In this document: positions 1 to 6,894 of the stretch, piece by piece
Layout: each line of letters opens with the position of its first letter
Position numbering within the stretch: position 1 is the first letter of the stretch
Translations under genes and position numbers: made by a program
From: Candidatus Desantisbacteria bacterium CG1_02_49_89
GTDB taxonomy: Bacteria; Desantisbacteria; UBA1551
Reading direction: 5' to 3'
Assembly: GCA_001871075.1 (NCBI GenBank)
Contig: MNUP01000003.1
Location: forward strand, 1 to 41,843
Length of the DNA: 41,843 nucleotides
The notes under the pieces: generated by a model
What the model saw: the letters and a program-made list of their open reading frames with translations, nothing else
What the model was told of the DNA's origin: nothing
The model's database searches: none

Positions 1-17
1 TTCTTGTGGAATAGATC

Positions 18-920
18 TTATTTGATGCTATAGTCAGCAATATATGTGTAAGATGAGAAGAAATCTTCAAGCCATTTTCCGATCAACGGCCAGTAGTCTG
101 ACATGGGTTTTGACACCGTCTTATCTTTTTCTTTGACTTTCCACTGGTCTTTTTTTACGGCTATCACCTTGCTTGGTTCCCCCGGGCCTTTGATGTTGAC
201 CGAGAACGCGAGGACATCCGGATTATTCGGGGATTTCGCCGGAGCGTAAATATCAATAATGCAGTCGCCGATCTTTATCGTTTCATCCGAGAATTTCATG
301 ATCGTAACCTGCACCAGCGCCACACCGTCAACGCCCAATTCGGTCCTGAGCGCGGAAAATACTTTTTTGGGTAGGTCACCGCCGGACAAGAACCTTAGTC
401 CGGGAGCCGGGAGCTTCCATAGATCATAATTCAAGTATTCCCACGCAGGCGGTAATGCAAAACCTGCGCCCTGGGATTTAATCTCTCCCGGGAAAGTCTT
501 TGTGTCCAGCGCCTGGTAAGAACTTGCGGACGAAGCTGCTTCTAAGGGAAGAACTACAAGTTTTGTTGGCCTAAAACTTCTCTGGAATGACTGAACTACT
601 AAGGACGGAAATTCAATCGCCTGTTTTTTCATGTCGTCAAAGGTCGCGCCTGTTATTACCGCGCCGACCATTCCGCCAAGCAGGCCTCCTCCGATCGTTG
701 GTCCACGATAAGGAACCAGGACATATCTGGTGTTTATGCCCGCCACCACGATTTTTGTGGGCACAGCCACGATCGCGCCCTTCGTGCGGCTGAAGTCTGT
801 GATAACGTTAACATTCTTAGCGATGAAGTCCTTTGTTTCCTTTTCCGATTCAAACGCCATGGCCTGAACCGCTGACACGGCAATCGCCCCGATAACCGCC
901 AGAACCAATAATCTCTTCAT
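18..920 (-). CDS. Secreted hypothetical protein with glycine-rich segment
   Basis: A 300-residue protein that I do not recognise. It starts with a clear Sec signal peptide: MKRLL, then a hydrophobic Ala/Val/Ile core, with likely cleavage after AVQAMA near residue 22. A glycine-zipper-like stretch, GGGLLGGMVGAVITG, lies near residues 76-90 and could associate with membrane or self-assemble. The rest looks like a soluble alpha/beta domain containing one cysteine (IGDCIID). The start is supported by an AAGGAAGG ribosome site and a good upstream promoter (960-987). It is divergent from the plus-strand cluster and appears monocistronic. There is no lipobox. It is probably a periplasmic or envelope protein, function unknown. 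Confidence 0.8.
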   Translation of the reverse strand: MKRLLVLAVIGAIAVSAVQAMAFESEKETKDFIAKNVNVITDFSRTKGAIVAVPTKIVVAGINTRYVLVPYRGPTIGGGLLGGMVGAVITGATFDDMKKQAIEFPSLVVQSFQRSFRPTKLVVLPLEAASSASSYQALDTKTFPGEIKSQGAGFALPPAWEYLNYDLWKLPAPGLRFLSGGDLPKKVFSALRTELGVDGVALVQVTIMKFSDETIKIGDCIIDIYAPAKSPNNPDVLAFSVNIKGPGEPSKVIAVKKDQWKVKEKDKTVSKPMSDYWPLIGKWLEDFFSSYTYIADYSIK

Positions 921-959
921 TGCACCTTCCTTTACGTATTTGATATATATTTCTTATCT

Positions 960-987
960 ATTATATATATTTTCCATAAAAAGTCAA
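960..987 (-). promoter_or_regulatory. Sigma-70-type promoter of the secreted protein gene
   Basis: On the minus strand, TTGACT (982-987) and TATAAT (960-965) are separated by 16 bp, 40 bp upstream of the ATG at 920. Confidence 0.7.
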
Positions 988-1054
988 GTAAAAGTTATAA
1001 AAAAACAGTGATCTTAATGTTTTTAATGAAAAATGTATTTAATATGTTTTTGAC

Positions 1055-1082
1055 TTGACATTTATTAAATTTATGATAAAAT
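1055..1082 (+). promoter_or_regulatory. Possible plus-strand promoter for the eight-gene cluster
   Basis: TTGACA (1055-1060), a 16-bp spacer and TAAAAT (1077-1082). It lies about 320 bp upstream of the first cluster gene, so it would give a long leader that includes the 1166-1235 palindrome. Confidence 0.45.
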
Positions 1083-1165
1083 AATTACATATTATATATT
1101 TTCCTGATTACACCGATTAATGATATAGTTTTATATTAGTAAATATGACACAACACCTTGATAGT

Positions 1166-1235
1166 TGTCATTGCGAGCGATAGCGAAGCAATCTGTATAC
1201 GAGATTGCTTCGTCATTTCATTCCTCGCAATGACA
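1166..1235. repeat. Palindromic interspersed repeat (TGTCATTGCGAG type)
   Basis: TGTCATTGCGAG...GAAGCAATC on the left is mirrored by GATTGCTTCG...CTCGCAATGACA on the right, giving a long imperfect hairpin. Similar TCATTGCGAG/GAAGCAATC palindromes are widespread in many bacterial genomes. This is the only copy I see here. Confidence 0.8.
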
Positions 1236-1401
1236 GATTAGTCGGCGATTTGTGTTACAGGGCATTAGTAATATCTTAAATCTGTGTAATTGTCATTCAG
1301 AAATCGGAGTGATCATTAGTTAAAAATCGGTGAAATTCGTCGTAGATACGACTTAACCCGCAAAGAATGTTGCGAAGCAAAGATCATCAGAAGGAGTTAT
1401 T

Positions 1402-2262
1402 CTGGAAAATTTTAAGCCTTTTGCCTGGCAGGGCATATCAATAAGGATCCCGGAAGAATGGGATCTCGGTGCGGTTTCGGGCGACAGCAAGGAAGGATAC
1501 TTCCGCCTGGACGACCCGGAAGACGTGCGCCTTGAACTCAGGTGGCGCAAGGAAAAGGATAAGGCAGACCTTGAAAAAGTCCTGAAAAAATACATTGACA
1601 GCCTCAAGGAAGGGGTAAAAAGAAAGAAGTTTTCGTTCTCCGAAATAAAACCGAGGGATATATTCGCGGATATACACCTGCGCAACAAGGAGAAGAGGAT
1701 ATTCTCCTGGAGATCCGGGAACAGGGAAGTGCTGAACCTGGTCGCGCAGTGCAACGAGTGCCATAATATAATAATGGCCCAGGTCTCCGTGACGGAAAAG
1801 GACGCTGAAAAGATACCGGAAATTTTCGCGGGCCTTGAAGACCACGCACAGGGTGACTTGGCACAGTGGGCGGTATATGATTTTAAATTTTCAATGCCGG
1901 CCTATTATACCCTGGATAAATTCTCGCTGAGAAGCGGGTACCTTGAGTTCAATTTTTTAGGGCCCGGCGCCGAGTTAAAACTGAGAAGGTGGGGCCTTGC
2001 GGGAATGCTGCTCAAGGGCATGGCACTTGAGAAATGGGCGGCAGGCGTTGCGCCCAAAACACTTAAAAGGGAATTTTCAAAGATCGTGAAAAAGGAAGAG
2101 CCGCTTCACGAAATAGTGGAGCTTGCGCTGAAACGCTGGAGCTGGTTCGCCTTCTACGCGCGCCGCTGCACGGAAGTCAACAAGATATACGCGCTTGAAT
2201 ACAACGGCAGGAAGGAAGAAGCCCTTTTTAGCCGCATAGCGGCAAAAATCCAGTGCCATTAA
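1402..2262 (+). CDS. Hypothetical soluble protein, first gene of the export-like cluster
   Basis: A protein of about 286 residues with no signal peptide or membrane segment; I do not recognise its family. The frame opens at 1357 and has no in-frame ATG before the conserved-looking text ENFKPFAWQGISIRIPEEWD. The best start is a CTG at 1402 (or ATT at 1399), just downstream of AAGGAG at 1391-1396. A GTG at 1525 would discard the well-formed N-terminus. The middle is rich in Lys and Glu (residues 45-80), with a CNEC motif near residue 120. It leads a run of co-oriented genes (PqqD, ABC transporter parts, OPT-like proteins). The C-terminal part of the large permease fusion downstream has a similar make-up, but I cannot show homology. 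Confidence 0.7.
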   Translation: MENFKPFAWQGISIRIPEEWDLGAVSGDSKEGYFRLDDPEDVRLELRWRKEKDKADLEKVLKKYIDSLKEGVKRKKFSFSEIKPRDIFADIHLRNKEKRIFSWRSGNREVLNLVAQCNECHNIIMAQVSVTEKDAEKIPEIFAGLEDHAQGDLAQWAVYDFKFSMPAYYTLDKFSLRSGYLEFNFLGPGAELKLRRWGLAGMLLKGMALEKWAAGVAPKTLKREFSKIVKKEEPLHEIVELALKRWSWFAFYARRCTEVNKIYALEYNGRKEEALFSRIAAKIQCH

Positions 2263-2268
2263 AAAATA

Positions 2269-2367
2269 ACCACGGAGACACTGAGGCACAGAGATTGTAA
2301 GTTAGAGTTTCATATATCCGGAGAATAAAAGCTATAATTTTTCTCCGTGTCTCAGTGCCTCTGTGGT
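2269..2367. repeat. Imperfect inverted repeat, CACGGAGACAC family
   Basis: The arms at 2269-2293 (ACCACGGAGACACTGAGGC...) and 2343-2367 (CTCCGTGTCTCAGTGCC...) are roughly reverse complements around a 49-bp centre. The same word family recurs at 34343-34370. The right arm supplies a misleading GTG start upstream of the PqqD gene. Confidence 0.75.
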
Positions 2368-2382
2368 AGAGTTTATTTGAAA

Positions 2383-2760
2383 ATGCTAAAACAAAAAGAA
2401 AAAGCGCCAAAACTTACAAGAAGGGACATCCTGGATTCCCGCCCGGTGAGGAACGCGGACTTAAAGTGGGAAAGAGCGGAAAACGGGGAGGTACGCATAA
2501 CCCTTCCCCTGCGCAAGACCTGGTGGGCAGGGATCCTTTCCAAGGTATTCACGGCCCCGAAGCAGAGGGTCCTGGGCCTTGACGAGATCGGGACCAAGGT
2601 GTGGGACGCCTGCGACGGGAACAGGACCGTGGAGCAGATGATCCAGCTGCTGAGCGATGACCTTAAAATGAACCGCAGGGAAGTGGAGACATCTCTTCTG
2701 CATTACCTGAAGACCCTGGGGTCGCGCGGCCTTATAGGGTTCGCAGTAGATAAAAAATAA
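2383..2760 (+). CDS. PqqD-family protein (peptide chaperone-like)
   Basis: A 125-residue protein. Residues about 60-120 match the PqqD fold: LGLDEIGTKVWDACDG, then NRTVEQMIQLLSDDL, then a C-terminal helix pair ending GLIGF. PqqD domains bind RiPP precursor peptides and present them to radical SAM enzymes. Some stand-alone copies occur beside transporters with no known peptide. The N-terminal 55 residues are basic (MLKQKEKAPKLTRRD) and then contain a small beta-rich section (VRITLPL). I chose ATG 2383 because the upstream GTG at 2347 lies inside a repeat. No radical SAM gene or obvious precursor is in the window, so this copy is an orphan whose partner may be a protein of this cluster. Confidence 0.8.
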   Translation: MLKQKEKAPKLTRRDILDSRPVRNADLKWERAENGEVRITLPLRKTWWAGILSKVFTAPKQRVLGLDEIGTKVWDACDGNRTVEQMIQLLSDDLKMNRREVETSLLHYLKTLGSRGLIGFAVDKK

Positions 2761-2762
2761 AA

Positions 2763-2866
2763 TCGTTCATCGTTCATCGTTCATCGTCAGATTTTCTTTT
2801 TTCCCCTGTTTAAAAGGGGAATGCCGGGGGATTGCGACGCACGAAGCACGACGGACGATGCACGAG
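2763..2866. repeat. Heptamer tandem repeat, CGTTCAT/CGACGCA type
   Basis: CGTTCAT repeats at 2764-2787 are followed, after a short CCCCTGTTTAAAAGGGG hairpin, by CGACGCACGAAGCACGACG-type heptamers at 2835-2866. This is the same family as at 4440-4470, 21818-21888 and 36613-36765. Confidence 0.75.
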
Positions 2867-2882
2867 ATTCAGGGGGGATAAC

Positions 2883-3503
2883 ATGGCGCATGAAAAACAG
2901 GAAAGACAGATCCACATGCCTTTGAGCGAAGCGTTCAAGATAGCGATTAGAAGCCTGCGCATAAGGTTCTGGAGGGCGATGATCACGACGCTGGGCATAA
3001 TGCTGGCGATCGCGTTCCTGGCGTCCATACTTACCTCAAACGCCATAAGCGTCAACCTTAAACTGGCGAGGGAAGAGATCCCCGCGCAGAGAGTGTGGGT
3101 TGTTATAATGTCCCTGCTGGTCTGCGTAGTAGGTATAACCAACTCCATGCTGATGGCGGTGACCGAAAGATACAAAGAGATCGGGACAATGAAGTGCCTC
3201 GGAGCTCTTGACAGGTTCATCATAGAGCTGTTCCTGCTTGAGTCAAGCCTGCAGGGTTTCATTGGCTCGCTTATAGGGACTCTGGGCGGGGTCATAACGA
3301 TGATCATCATGTATGCTTCCAAAGAGGGCGGCAAGGTCGGCGGCGCTCTGCAATTCTTTAAGAGTTTTTCGCTTACAGACATAGGCTGGATAATCCTGGC
3401 GTGCGTCGGCATAGGAGTGGCGCTTTCCGGCATCGGCGCGCTTTATCCCTCATACCGAGCCGCGAAGATGGTCCCGGCTGACGCAATGCGGGTCGAGCTC
3501 TAG
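2883..3503 (+). CDS. Minimal FtsX/MacB-like ABC transporter permease
   Basis: A 206-residue membrane protein. After a cytoplasmic start (FKIAIRSLRIRFWRAMITTLG, typical of MacB permeases) comes TM1 (residues 33-52). Only about 25 residues then separate TM1 from the FtsX-type TM2-TM4 block. TM2 begins near VWVVIMSLLVCVVGITNSML, followed by the hallmark coupling segment ERYKEIGTMKCLGA and two further TMs ending PSYRAAKMVPADAMR. MacB permeases usually carry a periplasmic domain of about 200 residues after TM1; it is absent here. The start at ATG 2883 follows GGGGGATAAC. The partner ATPase is encoded 170 bp downstream, so together they could form a MacB/LolCDE-like mechanotransmission ABC complex, with periplasmic parts supplied by the large fusion at 6895. 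Confidence 0.85.
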   Translation: MAHEKQERQIHMPLSEAFKIAIRSLRIRFWRAMITTLGIMLAIAFLASILTSNAISVNLKLAREEIPAQRVWVVIMSLLVCVVGITNSMLMAVTERYKEIGTMKCLGALDRFIIELFLLESSLQGFIGSLIGTLGGVITMIIMYASKEGGKVGGALQFFKSFSLTDIGWIILACVGIGVALSGIGALYPSYRAAKMVPADAMRVEL

Positions 3504-3547
3504 TAATCCGATTAGCGCAACGCGGCGGCTCTTCGTGTAAGGTGCCC

Positions 3548-3596
3548 GCCCTGCACAAAGGCAGGGCGAGGTCTCGCCCCGATATTGATCGGGGCG
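3548..3596. repeat. Twin GC-rich hairpins between permease and ATPase genes
   Basis: GCCCTGC/GCAGGGC (3548-3567) and CGCCCCGAT/ATCGGGGCG (3575-3596) form two hairpins joined by GAGGTCT. A similar pair lies at 34440-34496. It is followed by an AATCTGTGTAATC word. Confidence 0.75.
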
Positions 3597-3672
3597 GATA
3601 ACGTGTAAGGCAAAATCGGTGTAATCATAACCTGAAATCTGTGTAATCATATTTAATTTAAAGGAGGAAGAA

Positions 3673-4431
3673 ATGGCAGAAGAAAAGGCAGCTGACGAAA
3701 GGGTTGCTACAGTAAAGACGACGGGCCTTGTCAAAGAGTTCGTGATGGGCTCGGTCGTCGTGAAGGCGCTGCAGGGAGTGCATGTTGAAATAAAGAAAGG
3801 CGAATATATTTCGATCATGGGGCCGTCCGGCTCTGGCAAGACTACCCTTTTCAACATGATAGGGGGGCTTGACAAGCCGACTGACGGTAAGGTTTTCATA
3901 GACGAAATAGATATAGCTCAACTGGACGCCTACGAACTGGCGTGGCTGCGCTGCAGGAAAATAGGGTACATATTCCAGTCGTTCAACCTCATACCCGTTA
4001 TGACCGCCATTGAGAACGTCACCCTTCCCATGATCTTTGCCGGCACTCCCAATGACCAGGCGATGGACAAGGGGAAGGAACTGCTGGAGCTTGTAGGCCT
4101 TGGGGACCGCATCAAGCACAAGCCCCTGGAGCTTTCGGGAGGCCAGCAGCAGCGCGTTGCCATAGCAAGGTCGCTGGCGAACGATCCTGCGATCGTGCTC
4201 GCCGACGAGCCGACCGGGAACCTGGACCTGAAGACCGGCAAAGAGATCATAAGCCTGCTGAAAAGGCTGAACAGGGAAAAAAGCGTTACGGTTATTTCCG
4301 CGACCCACGACCTTAAGATGATAGACGTTTCGGACCGCATTATATGGATCCGCGACGGAAGGGTCGAAAGGATCGAGGAAAGAGAAGAAGTCAAGATGAA
4401 GGTGGGAGAGATCGAGGGAGAGGACGCGTAA
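3673..4431 (+). CDS. ABC transporter ATPase, LolD/MacB type
   Basis: A 252-residue ATPase. Walker A is GPSGSGKTT (about residues 52-60), the Q-loop lies in YIFQSFNLIP, the signature is LSGGQQQR (about 156-163), Walker B is IVLADEPTGNLD (about 176-187) and the H-loop is ATHD. The first 14 residues are an acidic extension, and the last 25 form a charged Glu/Lys tail. This class powers lipoprotein release (LolD) or MacB-type export and stimulates periplasmic enzymes (FtsE). AAAGGAGGAAG precedes ATG 3673. It pairs naturally with the short permease just upstream, and perhaps with the FtsX domains of the 1617-residue protein downstream. No TolC or MacA partner is in the window. Confidence 0.93.
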   Translation: MAEEKAADERVATVKTTGLVKEFVMGSVVVKALQGVHVEIKKGEYISIMGPSGSGKTTLFNMIGGLDKPTDGKVFIDEIDIAQLDAYELAWLRCRKIGYIFQSFNLIPVMTAIENVTLPMIFAGTPNDQAMDKGKELLELVGLGDRIKHKPLELSGGQQQRVAIARSLANDPAIVLADEPTGNLDLKTGKEIISLLKRLNREKSVTVISATHDLKMIDVSDRIIWIRDGRVERIEEREEVKMKVGEIEGEDA

Positions 4432-4439
4432 TAATCTTT

Positions 4440-4583
4440 CGTGCATCGTCCGTCGTGCATCGTGCGTCGCAGAAACAGTTACTCGTTACCCCCTGCAGGT
4501 TTCTACGAAACCAAAACGCGGGGATCTTCGGCTGGTTACTAGTTGCTCGTTAAAGTTTTTACGATGAACGATGAACGACGAAC
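4440..4583. repeat. Heptamer repeats flanking a palindromic element
   Basis: GTGCATCGTCCGTCGTGCAT-type heptamers (4440-4470) are followed by a GTTACTCGTTAC...GGTTACTAGTTGCTCG segment and then GATGAACGATGAACGACGAACG-type heptamers (4562-4583). The last block creates false ATG starts upstream of the next gene. Confidence 0.75.
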
Positions 4584-4609
4584 GTCATTTTGCAGGGACG
4601 GGGGTGGAT

Positions 4610-6592
4610 ATGGGTAACGGGACGAATGTTGGGAAAGGATTTACGCCCAGAGCGTTCATTATCGGCATAATCTGCGTGCTTTTTCTTTCGATCGCGACGC
4701 CTTACTGCGACCTTGTGCTGAGGAGCACGTGGATCGGTTCCACGTTCCTGCCCATCGGGGCAATTTCGATATTCGTGGGGCTGATCCTCGTTCTGAACAC
4801 GATCCTTAAGGCAATGAAACTGGGCCTGAACACCTCGGAGCTGTTGCTGATCTACTGCATGATGATATTCGGCGCAGGCATCCCGTCGTTCGGGCTTTCG
4901 GTCCTGCTCATACCCAACATGAGCGCCCCGTTCTACCTGGCGAATGCCACCAACAAATGGAATAATTTCCTGCAGTACGTGCCGAAGTGGCTTGCCCCGC
5001 AGGACAAGGACGCGATAAGATACCTTTACGAAGGCCTTCCGGACGGCGCGAGCATGAGCATGCCCGCGCTTATCAGGCAGATCCCCTGGAAGCCGTGGAT
5101 CAAGCCGCTTTTCTTCTGGTCAATACTGGTGGCGGGGATCTACCTTGCCATGTTCAGCCTGGTTGTCATACTGCGTAAGCAGTGGGTGGAGAATGAGAAG
5201 CTCGTTTTTCCCACAGCGACCCTTCCGGTCGAGATGGTTACGGTCGAGCAGGGAACGCCTTCTTTCTTGCCCAGCTTTTTCAAGAACAAGATAATGTGGA
5301 TCTTCTTCGCGATACCGGCCGTCATATACTCGCTCCAGGGCCTTCACTATTACTTCCCCGCGATCCCGCAGATAACCCTTTTCCTTGACCTGGGGCAATA
5401 CCTTAAGGACAAACCCTGGAATGCCATGAAGTATATGTGGATACGCGTTTATTTCGTTGCGGTGGGTTTTGTTTTCCTGCTGCCGCTGCAGCTTGCTTTC
5501 AGCCTGTGGTTCTTCTATTTCTTCTTCCAGCTGCAGTCTGTCACGGGGAGTTTAATGGGATTCCCGATGCCGGAGATGGCAGGATATCCGTGCAGGGCTT
5601 TTGCCGGATACCAGATGGCAGGCGCGACCCTGACCTTCGCGGTCCTTTCGTTCTGGGGCATGAGGGGCCACCTGAAGGATATTTTCGCCAAGGTGTTCAA
5701 AAATGACCCCAAGGTTGACGACTCCAATGAGCCGGCGTCCTATAAGTTCGCGGTGTTCGGCCTGATAGCAGGCATACTGCTTATCGCGGTCTGGGGAATG
5801 ATGGCAGGGGTTAATTTCTGGCTGATGCTCCTGGTAGCCGTTATATATTTCCTTATTCTTGTATCGATGACCCGGCTTGTTTCCGAGGGCGGGATGTATT
5901 ACGTGCAGCAGCAGTTCAGGCCCCTTGAGCTCATAATACCCTTCACCGGCAGTGCGGCGATAGCTCCCGCAAGCATAACAATGATCGCGCTTTTCGAGCA
6001 GGCATTCGTGCGGGACATCAGGGCGACGCTCATGCCTTTCCTGATGGACGGCTACAAGATATCGGATTCAATGAACGTCAAAAAGAGGCAGGTCACCATA
6101 GCGATGGTGTGTTCAGTTGTCATAGCGGTGGTGGTTTCCTACGCGGCAGTGCTTGCTTTTATGTACAAGTACGGCGGCGTGAACCTTGATAACTGGTTCA
6201 CCCAGGGCTATCCGGGAGGCGTGACAAGCTCCCGCATTGCGGACCTTCTGAACAGGCCGAGAAAGCCCAGCATCAGGGACATAATTTCAATGATCGCCGG
6301 TGGCGGCGGGATGATATTTTTGCTCTGGATGAGAAGGCTTTTCCTGTGGTGGCCGTTCCACCCGCTGGGGTACATCATGGGAATTTCATGGCCGGTACTC
6401 CAGCTGTGGTTCTCGATATTTATAGCGTGGCTCGCGAAGGTCATAGTCCTGAAGATCGGGGGCATAAAGGTATACAGGATGCTTGTCCCCGGGTTCCTGG
6501 GGTTGATACTGGGAGAATTCGTGACGATCGGCGTCTGGGCACTTGTTGACTTCTTCCTCGGCGTCAAAGGACACCAGATCCTGTTTATATAA
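4610..6592 (+). CDS. OPT-like polytopic membrane protein (DUF6785/DUF6784 type)
   Basis: A 660-residue protein with roughly 12-14 membrane segments. TM1 is near residues 13-33, several hairpins follow, and long hydrophobic runs continue to the C-terminus. Conserved-looking loops include PNMSAPFYLANATNKW and the cytosolic RKQWVENEKLVFPTATLP. I recognise this layout from large uncharacterised proteins of Planctomycetes and candidate phyla, distantly related to oligopeptide transporters (DUF6784/DUF6785; family name from memory). The substrate is unknown. I chose ATG 4610 because it follows GGGGGTGG; the ATG at 4571 is part of a tandem repeat. A paralogue of similar size sits at 11876, with the large permease fusion between them, so the pair may act as a hetero-complex. 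Confidence 0.75.
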   Translation: MGNGTNVGKGFTPRAFIIGIICVLFLSIATPYCDLVLRSTWIGSTFLPIGAISIFVGLILVLNTILKAMKLGLNTSELLLIYCMMIFGAGIPSFGLSVLLIPNMSAPFYLANATNKWNNFLQYVPKWLAPQDKDAIRYLYEGLPDGASMSMPALIRQIPWKPWIKPLFFWSILVAGIYLAMFSLVVILRKQWVENEKLVFPTATLPVEMVTVEQGTPSFLPSFFKNKIMWIFFAIPAVIYSLQGLHYYFPAIPQITLFLDLGQYLKDKPWNAMKYMWIRVYFVAVGFVFLLPLQLAFSLWFFYFFFQLQSVTGSLMGFPMPEMAGYPCRAFAGYQMAGATLTFAVLSFWGMRGHLKDIFAKVFKNDPKVDDSNEPASYKFAVFGLIAGILLIAVWGMMAGVNFWLMLLVAVIYFLILVSMTRLVSEGGMYYVQQQFRPLELIIPFTGSAAIAPASITMIALFEQAFVRDIRATLMPFLMDGYKISDSMNVKKRQVTIAMVCSVVIAVVVSYAAVLAFMYKYGGVNLDNWFTQGYPGGVTSSRIADLLNRPRKPSIRDIISMIAGGGGMIFLLWMRRLFLWWPFHPLGYIMGISWPVLQLWFSIFIAWLAKVIVLKIGGIKVYRMLVPGFLGLILGEFVTIGVWALVDFFLGVKGHQILFI

Positions 6593-6894
6593 ATACATTT
6601 CAAATTGTAAATTTTAAATTGCAAATTGAAATTCGAAAATATACAGTGAAAACCACACGAGAATATTGCGAAGCAAAGAATTTTAAATTGCAAATTTTAA
6701 TTCCTTAAATTTGACTTTTGCAATTTATCCCCGCAGATTTCTTACCCTGTGAAATGCAAAGCATTTCCAGGACTTGAGTCCCTGAAATCGCATTCGCGAT
6801 TTCTAGGGGTGAAATCTAGACGCTGGGATCCCTTAGGGACAATTTGACTTTTAAAATTTATTTTGTCTTGAACTATAAAAAACAGGGGGATAGC
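6593..6894. repeat. Spacer made of AAATTGCAAATT repeats and nested palindromes
   Basis: The section 6598-6730 is built from AAATTGCAAATTTTAAATTG-like words. The section 6735-6840 contains nested palindromes: GAAATGC/GCATTTC, GGACTTGAGTCC, GAAATCGC/GCGATTTC and GGGATCCC. No gene or precursor peptide is evident. AGGGGGATAGC before ATG 6895 is the ribosome site of the next gene. Confidence 0.7.

Larger units (their letters stand above)
921..1401. other. Divergent intergenic region
   Basis: This 480-bp AT-rich gap holds a minus-strand promoter, a possible plus-strand promoter and one palindromic repeat. A motif TGCGAAGCAAAGA just before the next gene (1371-1383) also occurs in the spacer near 6667. 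I see no other gene. Confidence 0.6.

Noticed and set aside
2347-2382. GTG start that lengthens the PqqD protein by 12 residues
   Set aside because: The extension is encoded by the right arm of an interspersed inverted repeat; ATG 2383 gives the expected N-terminus.
2810-3433. Long minus-strand frame opposite the short permease
   Set aside because: It is a shadow of the permease gene, with no ribosome site and a composition typical of an antisense frame.
4571-4609. ATG 4571 as the start of the first OPT-like protein
   Set aside because: This ATG belongs to a GATGAACG heptamer array; ATG 4610 has a GGGGGTGG ribosome site and is followed directly by the hydrophobic domain.
6593-6894. RiPP precursor peptide gene near the PqqD cluster
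   Set aside because: I looked for a short ORF with leader-like and core-like parts in this and the other spacers of the cluster; all are filled by repeats, with no ribosome site and ORF pair.
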